In this document: positions 53,073-53,140 of the stretch, in pieces
Numbering within the stretch: position 1 is the stretch's first letter
Layout: each line of letters starts with the position of its first letter
Origin: Lachnospiraceae bacterium
GTDB lineage: Bacteria > Bacillota > Clostridia > Lachnospirales > Lachnospiraceae
DNA length: 53,140 nt
Assembly (NCBI GenBank): GCA_022791755.1
Contig: JAAVZR010000004.1
Span: 1 to 53,140 of the forward strand
Reading direction: 5' to 3'
Position numbers and translations under genes: made by a program
The notes under the pieces: generated by a model
Told to the model about the DNA's origin: nothing
The model's input: the letters and a program-made list of their open reading frames with translations, nothing else
The model's database searches: none

Positions 53073-53140
53073 ATCTTTTATCCAGATACCCGCCGTACAC
53101 CCATCCGGTATGTACGCCGGCAATCCGGATCTGATACCAC
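53071..53140 (-). CDS. 3' end of a gene with a C-terminal SH3b domain (partial)
   Basis: On the minus strand the last 23 codons before TAA (53073-53071) read WYQIRIAGVHTGWVYGGYLD-KR. WYQIRI and GWVYGGYL are the end of a bacterial SH3 domain. Such domains sit at the C-terminus of secreted wall-binding hydrolases. The gene runs out of the window on the right, so its main domain is unknown. Confidence 0.75.
   Translation of the reverse strand, partial: WYQIRIAGVHTGWVYGGYLDKR

Overview
The window looks like a chromosomal segment of a gut-type Firmicute, most likely a Lachnospiraceae / Clostridium cluster XIVa organism. The reasons are strong AGGAGG-type ribosome binding sites, frequent TTG and GTG starts, sigma-A-like promoters (three match TTGACA-N17-TATAAT or nearly so), a CarD-family regulator, YlmH, HemZ, PcsB/SleB-like wall proteins and several PTS sugar operons run by PRD regulators. 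I see no rRNA, tRNA or CRISPR array. Most genes lie on the minus strand.

Layout. 1-1024: junk edge of a mobile element, with an internally deleted IS3-family insertion sequence and the 3' tail of a large serine recombinase. 1050-4708: serC-serA-DUF1015 serine biosynthesis operon with its terminator. 4869-6331: tgt-yajC. 6673-7338: a plus-strand class I glutamine amidotransferase-like peptidase (C26). 7417-14573: sugar cluster 1 (AlsE-like epimerase, PRD regulator, EIIA, GH1 phospho-glycosidase, ManA, EIIB, EIIC). 14699-23910: housekeeping operon dnaE-pfkA-rel-MBL hydrolase-hemZ with a strong terminator. 23947-25240: a decayed three-gene cluster (DUF262, P-loop ATPase, HNH) that resembles a dead defence locus. 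25386-27968: YitT-family membrane protein and a divergent malic enzyme. 28015-35585: sugar cluster 2 (AlsE-like epimerase, TIM-barrel protein of unknown function, RpiB, PRD regulator, EIIA, EIIB, frameshifted EIIC, GH1), with three LacI-type operators and a divergent LacI regulator at 36291. Between cluster 2 and its LacI gene sits a GC-rich foldback element with perfect 31-bp arms. 37453-41275: ABC exporter preceded by a GHKL/LytTR two-component system. 41381-45565: VanG-like D-Ala-D-Ser ligase, a VanT-like membrane racemase and a NUDIX hydrolase. 45809-53140: CarD-like factor, YlmH, citrate synthase, MalQ, a PcsB/SleB-like wall hydrolase, a truncated M23-like secreted protein, and the 3' end of an SH3-domain gene.

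How the genes work together. The two sugar clusters are paralogous. Each imports a beta-disaccharide or beta-glycoside by a lactose/cellobiose-type PTS, cleaves it with a GH1 6-phospho-glycosidase, and then offers isomerase and epimerase steps that are not needed for glucose-6-phosphate. Both epimerases carry motifs of allulose-6-phosphate 3-epimerase (AlsE) rather than of ribulose-phosphate epimerase. The RpiB of cluster 2 closely resembles the E. coli enzyme that isomerises allose-6-phosphate. My main hypothesis is that these loci use beta-linked allose-containing (or otherwise epimeric) glycosides through allose-6-P, allulose-6-P and fructose-6-P, feeding into pfkA. The second notable system is the vanG/vanT pair: the racemase carries the Asn expected of a serine racemase, but no vanXY lies in the window.

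Limits. All calls come from reading the sequence and from memory of protein families; no database search was run.
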